Assembly: GCA_963750715.1 (NCBI GenBank)
Contig: CAVVRP010000001.1
Location: 1-64,000 of the forward strand
Length of the DNA: 64,000 nucleotides
Source of the DNA: JAGVSR01 sp963750715
Lineage (GTDB): Bacteria > Pseudomonadota > Alphaproteobacteria > Rhizobiales > Hyphomicrobiaceae
Direction of reading: 5' to 3'
Within the stretch, counting starts at the first letter, position 1. Each line of letters starts with the position of its first letter. The notes under the pieces were generated by a model. The model saw only the letters and a list, made by a program, of their open reading frames with translations, had not been told where the DNA came from and ran no database searches. The position numbers were made by a program, and so were the translations under genes. Positions 16,623 to 26,330 of the stretch are shown here, one piece after another.

Positions 16623-16901
16623 ATGAACTGCTCGTTCAGCAAGATCGCGTTGGTCACCGCAGCTGCCTTCGCTGTCAGTGGTACGCCGCCTGCATGGGCA
16701 CAGTCGGAGGAAGAGAAGGTCTCTATCGAGTCGCTATTGAAATCCGGTTGGCAGATCGCAGGCTATACGAGCACGTTTGACAACCGCTCGGCCATGATCC
16801 TGTTAAAGCATTCAAGCGAGAACTATCTCGTGCAATGTCTGGCAGGCTACGATGTTCAACGAACTCCGCGCGTCTATGTGAACTGTTACGAGCTGCGCTA
16901 A
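16623..16901 (+). CDS. Small secreted protein, unknown function
   Basis: 92 residues. Signal peptide MNCSFSKIALVTAAAFAV with a cleavage site near PAWAQ. The mature 65 residues read SIESLLKSGWQIAGYTS, NRSAMILLKHSSENYLVQC, and end VYVNCYELR, a compact beta-type domain with two Cys. GAGGAGC precedes the ATG. Family seen widely in Rhizobiales but without a named function. It follows the previous small gene on the same strand but behind a terminator, so it is probably transcribed separately. Confidence 0.7.
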   Translation: MNCSFSKIALVTAAAFAVSGTPPAWAQSEEEKVSIESLLKSGWQIAGYTSTFDNRSAMILLKHSSENYLVQCLAGYDVQRTPRVYVNCYELR

Positions 16902-17740
16902 GCGAGATCTGCTGCCATCGCCACGCTAAGTGCGAGACAAGTCCGATGATGCTTAGTCAGCGGACCTAACGGACGTTTCTGCCATTCTTCTTGTCAGGGC
17001 CAGTTGCGGTCGCGGGGTCGACCGTCGGTTCTGGTCCGCTAGTTCCTCGATAGAGGCCGTTTTTCAATTCGGTTTTCAGCATGATCTGTTACGAAACAAG
17101 CTCTTGCGCAGGTCAGCTTTTACCCGCTGATAGGGCATTGACATAACATTATGATCTAATGAAATATTACAAAACAGTTCTGGCGTTCGTACGTGGTGAG
17201 ATCATGAACAGTTTGCCATACCCCCAAGGGTTACAGTCCCCGCCAACGATGTGCACTCGTTCTAGGTGCAAAGGCATCGGTGATGGGCTGTCTTGCAATT
17301 CCCGGTGAGTCGATTGCTCAAGGTCTTGCCTCCGAGGTGATCATCCAGGGACAGGTCCTTGATTCACTGATCTTTGCTGACAGAATCCCGCTTCGTAACG
17401 GCTCGTGCGTCACAGGCGAAATCTGGCACTGATAGTTGCTGCTGGAGGCTTGCTATGTGTTCGAGGGCAAGAGCAGACGACAAGCTTTTCGACACGGCAG
17501 CCGGTGATGTCGTCGCAACTGCATAGAGTGGGTTTGGGTACCGACGCAGTGAGTTTGTTAGATCGGGGTGGGTCAGGATGTGATGCCCGAGAGCGACGTC
17601 GGGATCACGGACGTCCAACCCTAAGTAGCAGAAGTCGCGACGGTTTCCGTCAGCTATTCCTTAAATTCCGAACCCTGCCGCCGGCTGAATGGTGAAGATG
17701 TGTCATTAAAGTGCCGTGCGCGGCGCGAAGGAGAAACGGC
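16902..17740. other. Gap of about 840 bases
   Basis: No gene recognised on either strand. An AT-rich patch lies at about 17130-17190. AAGGAG at 17728-17733 is the ribosome-binding site of the next gene. Confidence 0.35.
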
Positions 17741-18214
17741 ATGGTGCGCCAATTCCTGATGGGCGGTGCCGTCAGCATTTGCAACATCGTCATTCACGCT
17801 CTGATCATGACGGCCGTGGTAAGGACGTCTCAGGCCACAGCAGCAAGGACGGCGTTGCGGCCCAATCTGTTACTGATCGCCGTGATGGTGGTGACGGCTT
17901 CTGTATTGATGGTCGCCCACACATTCGAGATCATTGTTTGGTCGCTGGCCTACGGTCTTGTCGGGGCGGTGCCTAACAATACAGATCACCTGTACTTCGC
18001 GTTCGTGAACTACACGACACTTGGGTACGGGGACATTATTCCGGTGGAGAGGTGGCGGCTGCTCGGACCGATGACGGCCATGAACGGAGTGCTTCTGTTC
18101 GGTTGGTCTACCGCAGTCATTTTCGAGGTTTTGCGGAAAACAATGCTCCGCAGTTCGCCGAAATCAAGGATCGGTCCGACACACTTCGATACTGAAGGGA
18201 ATAGCCGACTATAA
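17741..18214 (+). CDS. Two-helix potassium-channel-like protein
   Basis: 157 residues from the ATG at 17741, with AAGGAG 7 bases before it. Helices lie at about 12-32, 46-73 and 106-130. Between the last two is the pore loop NYTTLGYGDIIP, with the TxGYGD-type selectivity filter of the Ion_trans_2 family. No RCK or cyclic-nucleotide domain is attached, so gating is unclear. It sits in the inner membrane and would move K+ or a similar cation. Directly followed by a DUF2254 relic. Confidence 0.8.
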   Translation: MVRQFLMGGAVSICNIVIHALIMTAVVRTSQATAARTALRPNLLLIAVMVVTASVLMVAHTFEIIVWSLAYGLVGAVPNNTDHLYFAFVNYTTLGYGDIIPVERWRLLGPMTAMNGVLLFGWSTAVIFEVLRKTMLRSSPKSRIGPTHFDTEGNSRL

Positions 18215-18530
18215 ACCTGCTGTTCAAGATCGCCTTGCCCGCCGATTACGGCAACTCCGGCGCCTCGTTTTTCGGACGCCTGACTGGGAGAACTTCGTCG
18301 AACTGTCCTTCAGCGAGATCCGGCTTTACGGAGCAGAGAACTTCCAGGTCGCGCGGCGCTTGCGGGCGATGATCTTGAATTTGATGGACACATTGCCCGA
18401 ATTGCGTCGGCCGCGCCTTGCGCGGAGAACTGGAGCTTCTCGAACAGAGCATCGAACGTCTTTATGCCCTCCCTGAGGATCGGGTTCGGGCTCGTACACC
18501 GGATTTGCAAGGGCTAGGCGGTTCGTCACT
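18213..18530 (+). pseudogene. DUF2254 membrane-protein C-terminal relic
   Basis: Reads FRTPDWENFVELSFSEIRLY, then ENFQVARRLRAMILNLMDTL, the typical end of DUF2254 proteins; a frame change near 18420 then leads to LRGELELLEQSIERLYALP. The N-terminal membrane part is missing. Confidence 0.65.
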
Positions 18531-18867
18531 TAGGGAGGCGAGAACCAGGATGACCACTCTTGCCTAGCATGCGATTTCTCCAGTTGAGTGGACGCGGCGC
18601 TGTCGCCAAGGAGATCCGCTGCATGGCGTGACCGACAACGTACGAGGAATTAGAAATGAGCCAACGACGCGAAAGGGACCACGTATCTAACTTGGATCTT
18701 AGCGTCTAACTAACGGTGCTCTTAGCTGGGAATTGGTTCGAGTCCAAGGCCAGACGCGCGAGGCATGAGATGATCTTACGTACTGGCAGTTCCCCTTGCT
18801 TTTGATCGTCACTTTCACTTTGGGGTTCATTTCTCGCGAACGTCCGTAGCGTTGGATCTTAATGATG
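18531..18867. other. Gap
   Basis: No gene or clear signal seen. Confidence 0.3.
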
Positions 18868-19510
18868 TCAGTCGGGCTCCAGGAATCGTAGGTGGCCCGA
18901 CGCGACGTCATAGATGGCGCCGACGAGCTTGAACTCGCCAGCAGCAACCCTGGCTTTGCCTTCGGGCGTATCTAGGATTTGGCGCATGGTCCAGCGCACG
19001 TTGGCTTCCACAGCGCATGAAAGTTCGCGGTGGAAAGTCCCCATCCATATCCTGAAGCGCCGGCATGATACTGTCCAAGAGGATTTGGATCCGCGAACGA
19101 TGCTGGACCCCGAGGAACCGGCTCGCCAGCGCAGCCTGAATCGCACCGCAGCCTTCATGGCCGAGTACCACGAACAGCGGCGTCCGCAAGTGGACGCCCG
19201 CGTATTGGAAGCTGCCGGCGACTTCCGGCGATAGAACGTTGCCGGCTACCCTCACGACGAAGAGTTCGCCGAGGATTGCATCGAAGATAAGCTCCGGCGG
19301 GACGCGCAAATCGGCACAACCGAGTATCGTCGCGAAGGGCTGCTGCCCCTTGGCGAGGTCGGCGAGCATTTCGGGTCGCATGTCCGTGAAGCGCGACTCC
19401 CCGCGCAGAAACCGCGCGTTGCCATCGATCAGTCGGCGCAGCGCCTCGTCGGCCGTGACGACGGTGCCGATGGTTTCGTGGTCGTGTGTTGCCTTATCCA
19501 GCTCGCTCAT
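18868..19510 (-). pseudogene. Beta-carbonic anhydrase with a frameshift
   Basis: From the ATG at 19510 (MSELDKATHD) the frame has the zinc and active-site motifs ATILGCADLRVPPELIF and VVLGHEGCGAIQAA, then loses the family sequence near 19020-19050. The family sequence resumes in another frame with AVEANVRWTMRQIL, AGEFKLVGAIYDVASG and FLEPD, ending at 18868. All zinc ligands lie before the break. Beta-carbonic anhydrases interconvert CO2 and bicarbonate in the cytoplasm. As given, the product lacks its last ~60 residues; a sequence error would restore it. A longer start exists at 19546. Confidence 0.75.
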
Positions 19511-19935
19511 GACCACCTCTCTCGGGATCTCCGTGCGTGACGACAATTATGCGTTCAAAACCGCATTCTCTTTCAACTGAAAGAGCGGAGGTAAGCGGAT
19601 AACTGAGGTCGGCGTCGGACGATTTGGACACGACGAGGGCCCCTACTCGCCGTACTGTGAATCGCAGAAAAAATAAGTTCAGGGCTTCGTCCGGCCCGGG
19701 TCAAGATTCCCCGTTCTGGCGACGTCTGCAGCATGGCAGTTCTATCCCGCATAGCGGACAAAACGTTGCGCCCCAGCCGACGGTGAATAAGGGTCTGACG
19801 CGACAATCAGTACAGGGTCTGGCATGAGGCCGATCCACCCCAATTGCGGCCCTCTGAGTGGCTCAGCGAAAAAACAGAGCAGCCGCGGACAGGCTGTTGC
19901 ACGCTTCTGGTTCCCGTAAGGTTCCATCGCCGGCT
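19511..19935. other. Gap
   Basis: Should hold the carbonic anhydrase promoter at its left end. Nothing else recognised. Confidence 0.3.
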
Positions 19936-20448
19936 CTAGTCTAAAGATGGCCCGCCGTTTTCTTGTGCTCGGGGCCTCGGCCGAAATGGAATTATTGTTG
20001 CTGGCCCAGCCGTCGGCCTGGGTGGCCGCACGGCAAGCTCGCTTAGGTCGGCCTGATGTCCCATCCATTCGGCGCAAAGATCGGCTAGCACTGGTCTAGA
20101 GACTTCAGACAGCCACGGCTGGAGAATTGTACGGCCCTCGCCGGTCTCCATGTCGGCGTGGAGGAGCAAATACCGGTCTTGCTTCGAGGGGTCGGAACTG
20201 CGCATCCATCGACGGATCAGCGCTGGGGTTGCATCACTCTCGGTCAGCTCTTGATCGGATACCAGCATCTCAACGTGGGGCGCATAGGCTTCCCTATCGA
20301 AGGGCAGCATCTTCCAATCGAGCTTGGCCATCATAAACTCATCTAGGGCTAGATCCGCTGCCTGCTCGCCTGTCTTAACGTCGTCCCCCTCGATCTCGAC
20401 ATAAGCCACTTCAAAGCGTGGCCTTACGACCTTTGCGTAGTATCTCAT
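19936..20448 (-). CDS. Hypothetical soluble protein
   Basis: 170 residues starting MRYYAKVVRPRFEVAYVEI, an alternating strand pattern, followed by EQAADLALDEFMMAKLDW (helix), a middle part with RRWMRSSDPSKQDRYLLL, and a Pro/Arg-rich tail (RPPRPTAG, FRPRPRAQ) that looks disordered. No signal peptide or membrane segment. Family not recognised. Stands alone. Confidence 0.55.
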   Translation of the reverse strand: MRYYAKVVRPRFEVAYVEIEGDDVKTGEQAADLALDEFMMAKLDWKMLPFDREAYAPHVEMLVSDQELTESDATPALIRRWMRSSDPSKQDRYLLLHADMETGEGRTILQPWLSEVSRPVLADLCAEWMGHQADLSELAVRPPRPTAGPATIIPFRPRPRAQENGGPSLD

Positions 20449-20666
20449 TTGAGCCCCCGCCCAGCCGACGTCTCACTTCATAATGGTTTGAGTCGTGGCG
20501 CTCAGCCATCCTGCTGACCTTGCCACTCGTCGCTTGCCTGCTCGGTGTTGCGATTAGGGTTCAACCCGTCGTGAGGGTTCGATTAGCGACTACGGGCCCC
20601 TATGCCCGTTTCCCGGATGAACCGGTAACATCAGGGTAACGGTCGAGGCACGGCGGCTCGTTTCAA
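20449..20666. other. Intergenic
   Basis: Leader region of the minus-strand gene before it; no other signal recognised. Confidence 0.3.
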
Positions 20667-21155
20667 ATGGAACAAGTCACAGGCGGACGGATTGCCCACT
20701 GGTCAGATGCCGATCTCAACGCCTTATCGTGCTCTGCCAGGATAACGGCCGAGCCACGGGGCTGGGCTCTAAGCCATTCGGAGCGCAATGCCGCTGCACG
20801 TGGAACAAATTCGCGGGCCAGATCCGATTCCGATGTGGGCTTGCGCGCAGTGGAATATATGAGAATGGCTGGCCTTCAATTGTGGGCCGTCGGCGATATC
20901 CGTAATCTCTCGAGCGGATCGCATCTGGACAGAGCTTGGCGCGAGATGAACAATGAACGCGATCGCGAGTTCGCGGACCAAATTTCAGCGGCGATATTCA
21001 AGAGTGTCGCTGATGCGCAGGTCGTCGGCCGCGCGCTCCTACTGCCAGTCTATGTTGCTCGCCTCCGCGCCCGAGGGGCAGGCGTACGTTGCAGCAGTCA
21101 GTCGGCTCTGGGCAATAGATCTTGGCACTCGTCGCCCCGGCGATGGGCTCGGTAG
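20667..21155 (+). CDS. Doubtful frame, hypothetical
   Basis: 162 codons open from an ATG. The middle (GLRAVEYMRMAGLQLWAV, REMNNERDREFADQISAAI) has plausible helical composition. The last 58 bases run antiparallel over the end of the thermonuclease gene, and there is no clear ribosome-binding site. It may be real up to about 21060 or be chance. No family recognised. Confidence 0.25.
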   Translation: MEQVTGGRIAHWSDADLNALSCSARITAEPRGWALSHSERNAAARGTNSRARSDSDVGLRAVEYMRMAGLQLWAVGDIRNLSSGSHLDRAWREMNNERDREFADQISAAIFKSVADAQVVGRALLLPVYVARLRARGAGVRCSSQSALGNRSWHSSPRRWAR

Positions 21156-21628
21156 CAGCCAGGGTGCTCGAACGTGCCTGCCCACAGCCCCGTTTTGGAG
21201 GCCCGCGCAGCGTCTTCCTCGCCGATATAGCGGTCGGAGTAGCGGCGGAAAGCGACCGCTCGGCCCTGCCGCACCAATTCCGCATTGACGTCCAATCCGG
21301 AGGCCAGCCGGCAGATGCCCAGCGTGCGCCCGTACTTGTCCTTCCCGTGGGGCTCGCAGGTGACCGTTTGGCCGCGCGTCAGCTCGACCAACGCTCGTAC
21401 GGCGGTCGCGCCGCAGTCGTAAGGCTGTTCCAGTGCGTCCTGGCACTGTTGGCTTCGTTCGGGAGCGTCAATGCCCTCCAAACGGATGCGAGTGCCAGCG
21501 AGCTCAAGTGTATCGCCATCGATGATCCTAGCCCGCCCGGTGGCCATCCCATCGGCCATGGCGGTCATGGGCATTACAAGCCAGCCGAAGACGAGGAAAA
21601 TGAGGAGCGTTTGCGTGACAGGGTTCAT
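21098..21628 (-). CDS. Secreted thermonuclease-like nuclease (SNase fold)
   Basis: 176 residues from the ATG at 21628, which opens a signal peptide (TLLIFLVFGWLVMPMTAMA). The nuclease core is RARIIDGDTLELAGTRIRLEGIDAPE, residues about 28-53 (calcium and catalytic loop), then KDKYGRTLGICRL and NAELVRQGRAVAFRRYSDRY. Several Cys suit the periplasm. Proteins of this family cleave DNA or RNA, though many exported homologues are untested. A start-region remnant of the same gene type (MNPITQ then a stop) is at 30.87 kb. Confidence 0.85.
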   Translation of the reverse strand: MNPVTQTLLIFLVFGWLVMPMTAMADGMATGRARIIDGDTLELAGTRIRLEGIDAPERSQQCQDALEQPYDCGATAVRALVELTRGQTVTCEPHGKDKYGRTLGICRLASGLDVNAELVRQGRAVAFRRYSDRYIGEEDAARASKTGLWAGTFEHPGCYRAHRRGDECQDLLPRAD

Positions 21629-21846
21629 GGGTGCAGCTATCCTGGGGCATGCAACATAGCGCCACCAGATGAACGTACCAGACCGGCCCAGTCCGTCTCG
21701 GAGACCTGACTGCGGAGCGGAAACTGCTCTGGGTCTACTGCACATCGTGTGGTCGAGAGCGGGATCTTGATTCCGCCGCCCCAGAAAATCCGATGCCGAT
21801 CTGCTGCAGTCATATGCGCGCATTGGCGTTAGACCCAGGTTGGATG

Positions 21847-22290
21847 TCGAAAAGTTTGGACGACAGTACCAAGCGGGGGCTGGCGCGGGCAGGCGCGGCG
21901 GGCTATCGGATCGTCGCCGGTGCTTTTGGCGGCGGCTATGGCCAGAGGCAAGTCAATAGTTGGAACTATCCTCCGCCTGCCACGGGGAGGCAAACCGCAA
22001 CCCGGGACTGGCTGGTGCGAGCCGTTCAGGCACTTTCCGGTTTCGTGGGCAACGATCCGGAAGAAGCCGTCTACCTGAACGTATCGCTGGGGGACCGGAG
22101 AGGCATGAAAGTACCTCCCGATGGTAGCCTGACGATTTACGTCCAGAGCGAACCGCCCAGCGAGGAACAGACTTGCCAACTGGCTGCCCGCCCCCATAGG
22201 GGATTTTTTCCTGTTCGTTCGTGCTAATTTCTCCGGCGCATCCGTTCTCGATCAGTCGTGGCAGCCTCTGGCCGATACTGTTGCAAAACA
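21847..22290 (+). pseudogene. DUF1214/DUF1254-type protein relic
   Basis: Reads NSWNYPPPATGRQT, DWLVRAVQALSGFVGNDPEE, AVYLNVSLGDRRG, then after an internal deletion VPPDGSLTIYVQSE, then in another frame NWLPAPIGDFFLFVRA and LDQSWQPLA. These are the order and motifs of the DUF1214 domain. Broken by deletion and frameshift. Confidence 0.65.
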
Positions 22291-22684
22291 AATTTTGGGG
22301 TCATTCGGAGCGCGGCCATCAGCGCACGTCAGAAATTCTGATTCTCTGCGGACCCTTAGCGAAGCATAAGATTCGCACTGGATCGAAAGAACGGCTTTTA
22401 AATTCCATCTGAGCGAAGAGCAATTTTGCTCGTTAGTCTCCAAAGCGGAGTTTTGCAACAAAATCGGCCGTAACCCGGCTGCGATGACGCTGCCTTATCC
22501 AAAAGTCGCCGACCTTAATCACAGGTGTGGCGCTTGCCCTGGCAGTTTCTGGCCCGTCCAAGATTAAAGCGGACAATGCCGGTCGCCGCCGTTGGCTCTT
22601 GACTTTAGGCCTTGCTGACACCGTCGATCTGACGGACTTTCATGGCGTGTGCCGGGTAGCGGTGCGAAAGCTGGACGTTAGACC
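22291..22684. other. Gap with short inverted repeat
   Basis: No gene. GTTGCAAAAC near 22280 and GTTTTGCAAC near 22450 form a distant inverted repeat that resembles IS ends but cannot be confirmed. Confidence 0.3.
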
Positions 22685-23158
22685 ATGAGAACGAGCACTT
22701 CTGAAGACGAAGAATACATCGCTGCGATTCAACGAGCGGCCGACGGAGAGGCCCAAGGAGAAGTTCTGTTCAAGCTTCTCGCCCAAAAAGCGGGGCCGGA
22801 ACACCGCCACAAGTTCGATGCGCTCGCTCAGCTTGAGATACGCACAAGTCGTGAGCTAGATGGGCTCATTCGGCGATATGGGATTTCGATAAGTCCGTCG
22901 AACAAGCGAACGGCGGAGGATCGTGCGCGAAGGTATGATGGCATGCTGTTCCACGACATTCTTGAGGAATGGTCTACGTGGATTCCGGACTATGTGACCC
23001 TATACGATCGGCTCGCGGAACGCGCCCATCCCGCCGACAAGGATGCCTTGTCGTTCCTCGCAGCTCACGAGCGAGCCATAGATATGTTTATCGCCTTGGA
23101 GCTCGCGGGCCGCTCAGAAGAGGCAATCGCCGAATTGAATGCTCTGTTTAAGGTTTAA
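22685..23158 (+). CDS. Hypothetical helical protein, possibly ferritin-like
   Basis: 157 residues, no signal peptide. Long amphipathic helices: EYIAAIQRAADGEAQGEVLF, AGPEHRHKFDALAQLEIRT, DILEEWSTWIPDYVTLYDRL and LSFLAAHERAIDMFIALEL. The Glu and His spacing (EHRHKFDALAQLE, AAHERA) recalls ferritin-like four-helix bundles. Metal binding is only a suggestion. Complete frame with a natural C-terminus (AELNALFKV). Stands alone between two relics. Confidence 0.6.
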   Translation: MRTSTSEDEEYIAAIQRAADGEAQGEVLFKLLAQKAGPEHRHKFDALAQLEIRTSRELDGLIRRYGISISPSNKRTAEDRARRYDGMLFHDILEEWSTWIPDYVTLYDRLAERAHPADKDALSFLAAHERAIDMFIALELAGRSEEAIAELNALFKV

Positions 23159-23241
23159 GACCTAGAAGCGCAACTTGGAAGGTTTGGATCGAGGTGCCTA
23201 CGCTGCTTATAGCCCGTCGCCGGAGTCCAGTCGGATCGAAG

Positions 23242-23510
23242 TTACGACCGCTCGTCAATGTGTTTGCGTAAAATCGCGCGAACGAGAGTCAGACGAGAAG
23301 CTTCTGCGCCACCCAGCGTCATGAACGACATCATTGTCTGAACCAGCGGTGAGGACGGGCTGAACTGGAAGACGGGGAGGGTTTTCTTGTTGGCCACGCG
23401 CATCGCATCGATGATGAACTGGTTAAAGGTTTCTTCCGCCCATGGCTCATGCGCGGTATTGTCCGCCCAGAAGTCGATCAGCCGTTTCCAGACCGTTATG
23501 CTGCAACGTC
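23242..23510 (-). pseudogene. C-terminal gene fragment, family not recognised
   Basis: An open minus-strand frame without start codon reads VWKRLIDFWADNTAHEPW, AEETFNQFIIDAMRVANKK, LPVFQFSPSSPLVQTMMSF, GGAEASRLTLVRAILRKHI and ends in TAA at 23244-23242. The sequence has the look of a real protein end; a stop closes the frame upstream at about 23510. Confidence 0.5.
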
Positions 23511-24009
23511 AAACTCTTTGCGCACTTGAAATTCACTTGGTCGCGCCTTTCGGCAATATGCGCGAGCGGTAAAGGGGGCCGCCTGCGGCTGCCGCGAGGC
23601 CCCGGACAGGCTATCGCGACTTTCGTGCGTAGCCGTTTATTTCTACTTGAGGCGGCTAGCCCGCAGTCCGGATGGCGAGTGACCGGGCGGGGTAGGCCGC
23701 CAGCGTTACACCTGCGACGGTCGCGCAGCCAGCGGCACGGTACCGTCGACCCGTCGGTTGGGCTTACTCATCCTTCACGTCCATATTTCCAAGGACAGGC
23801 TCTGGCCGGCCTTGACATCCTTCGGAAGCGAGCCGACTTGCCTTGTGGAACGTTCGCGGCGAGTGACAGATCATCGAGTGTCACGGCCCGGTCGCAGGCC
23901 GCGCGCGACCTTGATCGCTCGGAATGCGAACGTCGAGCTCGCAGCACGGCGCGATCGGACACCAATCCCATGGCGAGCGCCGAAAATGCGCACCCGCGAT
24001 GCCGTGGGA

Positions 24010-24152
24010 GGCGAGATTTCGCTGTGCAGCTCATTCAGCATGTCTTCACATGCCCTTCTCTTTCCTCTGCTCCTACCTCTGCAGCACCCTTGCCCTTTGA
24101 AGCGCAGCTTCCTCAAGCGATTTGGGGAGACTCTCCCAGGCGCGCTCAATTG
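24010..24152 (+). repeat. Duplicated segment, pair with 29383-29580
   Basis: GTCTTCACATGCCCTTCTCT, CTCTGCTCCTACCTCTGCAG and AAGCGCAGCTTCCTCAAGCG occur in both copies in the same order. This copy lacks about 100 bases present at 29.45-29.55 kb. Both are followed by a GGCGGCT-type hairpin. Confidence 0.75.
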
Positions 24153-24182
24153 AGACCGGCGGCTCGCAGAGAGTCGCCGGTC
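24153..24182 (+). terminator. Hairpin, GGCGGCT type
   Basis: GACCGGCGGCT pairs with AGTCGCCGGTC with one G-T pair around a 7-nt loop; no T run. Confidence 0.5.
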
Positions 24183-24382
24183 GGCGCTCGGCTGGCTGTT
24201 CGCAGCGGTGGCAGAAGCTACCGCAGCGGCGAATGCCATTGCGCCACCAACAGCGACCATGGCAATGATGATACACTTTATAATGGAGAGGGGTCGCGGG
24301 TGAGCGACCGTGAGAGCTGCAAAGCGTGGCTGGCGGCTTCATTGTGCATTAGACAGTTAGACAAGAAGTGCAGGAGGAAACG

Positions 24383-24610
24383 ATGAACAGCAGGTTGGTG
24401 ATCATTCTCGCCGCGGTCGTTCTCGCGGTGCTGTTGGCTTGGACGTTTCTGCCGTCATCTAGTACGACAACGCCCACTGCGGTGTCGCCCCCTGCTGAAG
24501 CACCAGCTCAACCAGCTGCCCCAGAACAGCCGATGACGCCCGCACAACCAGCAGCTCCGGAACAGCCAGCGAGCCCTGCTGAAACGCCCGCCCAGCCCGC
24601 TACTCCATAA
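24383..24610 (+). CDS. Small Pro/Ala-rich membrane-anchored protein
   Basis: 75 residues from the ATG at 24383, with AGGAGG 5 bases before it; a GTG at 24368 in frame includes the ribosome-binding site and is unlikely. One hydrophobic segment (LVIILAAVVLAVLLAWTFL) is followed by a periplasmic or lumenal tail of Pro/Ala/Glu/Gln repeats (PAQPAAPEQP, PAEAPAQPAAP). It resembles spacer-type tails that span the cell wall. A nonsense-mutated paralogue lies at 7445. An integrase relic lies 120 bases downstream on the other strand, as at the other copy. Confidence 0.75.
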   Translation: MNSRLVIILAAVVLAVLLAWTFLPSSSTTTPTAVSPPAEAPAQPAAPEQPMTPAQPAAPEQPASPAETPAQPATP

Positions 24611-24729
24611 CAGCCGAACTTAACAGGCTGTTGAGATCGGAGTGCAGCACAGATGGGTTGGCGTTCGCTAACGCGCGATGGATACGTGCGCGAAAACGAC
24701 CCCACGTCTCAGAGTCAGTCCGCTAGTTC

Positions 24730-24805
24730 TGCGCTTCGAGGTCAGCCTCGAGTAGCGCTGAGTCGTGCTGAGCGCTCTATGTCCAACCAGTCTTCGGAGA
24801 CTCCC
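24730..24805 (-). pseudogene. Tyrosine recombinase C-terminal relic (copy 4)
   Basis: The minus strand reads LRRLVGHRALSTTQRY, then a one-base deletion, then IEADLEAQ in the next frame and a stop. Confidence 0.7.
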
Positions 24806-25500
24806 CTACCGCTCACCAGTCTCCGATCTGCCTCGGGAGTGGCGCAGCAAGTACTCGGTTGTTGACCGCTAATATACTTCGCCACAGGCCAGCTTTCGAA
24901 AGCCTTGGACAACTGCGCAACAAGGATTCGATTAAAAAGTCCGGCGAGGAGTTCGCGCAGTGGGTGGAAGGGACGTGATGTGAGCATGAACGAAGTCGAA
25001 GATTGCCCTGCACGCGGTGCCAACCTAGTGGCGTTGCGCCGAAGAGACGCCATGCTTCATCCGACAAGCGGTCGGTCTTGCAATAGCGCACGACGTCTCC
25101 ATCTTGTTAGGTGCTGCCGTCTGCTGGTTGTTCACCGGTGGCGCCAGCTAAAGGCCGCAGAAACGTCACTCGGTCGTCCTGCAGATTGCCCGCCGCATCG
25201 AGGATTGCATGAGCCGGAGTTGAAGTTCAAGCGGTTGAACAACGCAAATACTTTCGGTGCTCCGGGTGGACCTGTCGGTCGCGCGCACTGCGATCGTCGA
25301 TCCAGATCTGATGTTGACGACTTCCCGCGCCCAATTGCTGAAAGTCTTTAGGCCTAGTCTCCATGCTCATTTTCCAAGCAACTCGCCCAATAACTAGTAG
25401 GCAGCGTATAGGCGCCGGATCGCAAAGCTCGATTTTTCAGGGGATTTTTTCGGCACAGTCTATGCAGCGACGACGGGATGACTGGGAGGTTTGAGCCCTG
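24806..25500. other. Gap before the PII-like gene
   Basis: No gene supported. Minus-strand frames near 24860-25000 (LLAGLFNRILVAQLSKAF) look protein-like but lead nowhere. Confidence 0.3.
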
Positions 25501-25872
25501 ATGTTTATGATAACCGCAGTTATCCAACCGCTTCGATTGCAGCACGTCAGGTCCGAACTTTTGTCGGCCGGCATGGTCGGATTGACCGTGTTTGATTGTG
25601 TCGGGCATGGGCGGCACCCCAAGATGATCCCGAGTCTCAAAGGGGGTCCTGATGTTAGCTTCCTCGAGAGAAACGTGAAAATCGAAATTGCCGTGCCGGC
25701 CGACAATCGCGACGTGGCGATCGATGCCATTGAAAGAGGAGCCCGGCTCGGGGGGATTGGCGGCGGCAAGATTTTTGTCGCCCCGATTGAAAGAGTTGTC
25801 TCGATCCGCACAGGACTTGAAAATGAGTTGGCGCTCTCTGGACCCGACGTGTGGACGGAAGCCGCCGAATAA
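25501..25872 (+). CDS. PII-like nitrogen-regulatory family protein without the T-loop Tyr
   Basis: 123 residues, GGGAGG 10 bases before the ATG. The fold elements of GlnB/GlnK are present: MITAVIQPLRLQHVRSEL, GMVGLTVFDCVGHGR, RNVKIEIAVPADNRDVAID, and the ligand-binding IGGGKIFVAPIERVVSIRTG. The T-loop has no Tyr: where GlnB has Tyr51 this protein has Leu (MIPSLKGG), so uridylylation there is not possible. It is thus a PII paralogue rather than the housekeeping GlnB; neither glnA nor amtB is near. Confidence 0.8.
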   Translation: MFMITAVIQPLRLQHVRSELLSAGMVGLTVFDCVGHGRHPKMIPSLKGGPDVSFLERNVKIEIAVPADNRDVAIDAIERGARLGGIGGGKIFVAPIERVVSIRTGLENELALSGPDVWTEAAE

Positions 25873-26330
25873 GCCAACGCGCATGCTGATTGAGGCCAAC
25901 TCCGGCATCGCAGGTCGCAAGACGCTATGAGGGTCTAAACTTCCGACGAACGCAAAATCGTTGAGCGTTTTCGCTTGTTGCTGTAGGGCTGCCGAGGTGG
26001 ATTAGAGCCACTGTTGCCGACGGCGCCAATCCTCACTCCAATTCACAAGCCACCGGGCCGCCGTCGAGACGATCAAGATTTCGTTAGGCGCATCGAAGCC
26101 GTTTTCGGCTCTGTGCCGTCAAAGCGAACCTCTCGCGTGTGCAAGGCTGGGTAACATCGGTGATGCAAACCGCCCCGGTTCAAACTGAGGAGCAGTCGAA
26201 GCACAGAACGTCAATTCTCTTGGTGAGATCGTGGTCGGTGGAGATTACCCACCCGCCGTTGGCGTGATCCTTACATCTTTGAAGATGCACATTGCATCAA
26301 TTTCAATGACGCCCTTACCGGGAAACATAC
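25873..26330. other. Gap
   Basis: No gene recognised; the right end is the leader of the FUSC-type gene. Confidence 0.3.

Larger units (their letters stand above)
23159..24152. other. Gap with a truncated reverse gene
   Basis: Contains the minus-strand fragment at 23242-23510. From 23511 to 24009 nothing recognisable; 24010-24152 is the copy of a segment near 29.4 kb. Confidence 0.35.

Noticed and set aside
22272..22466. IS6-like inverted ends (ACTGTTGCAAA and TTTTGCAACA)
   Set aside because: Only about 10 bp match, no transposase is present, and the interior is short; could be chance.
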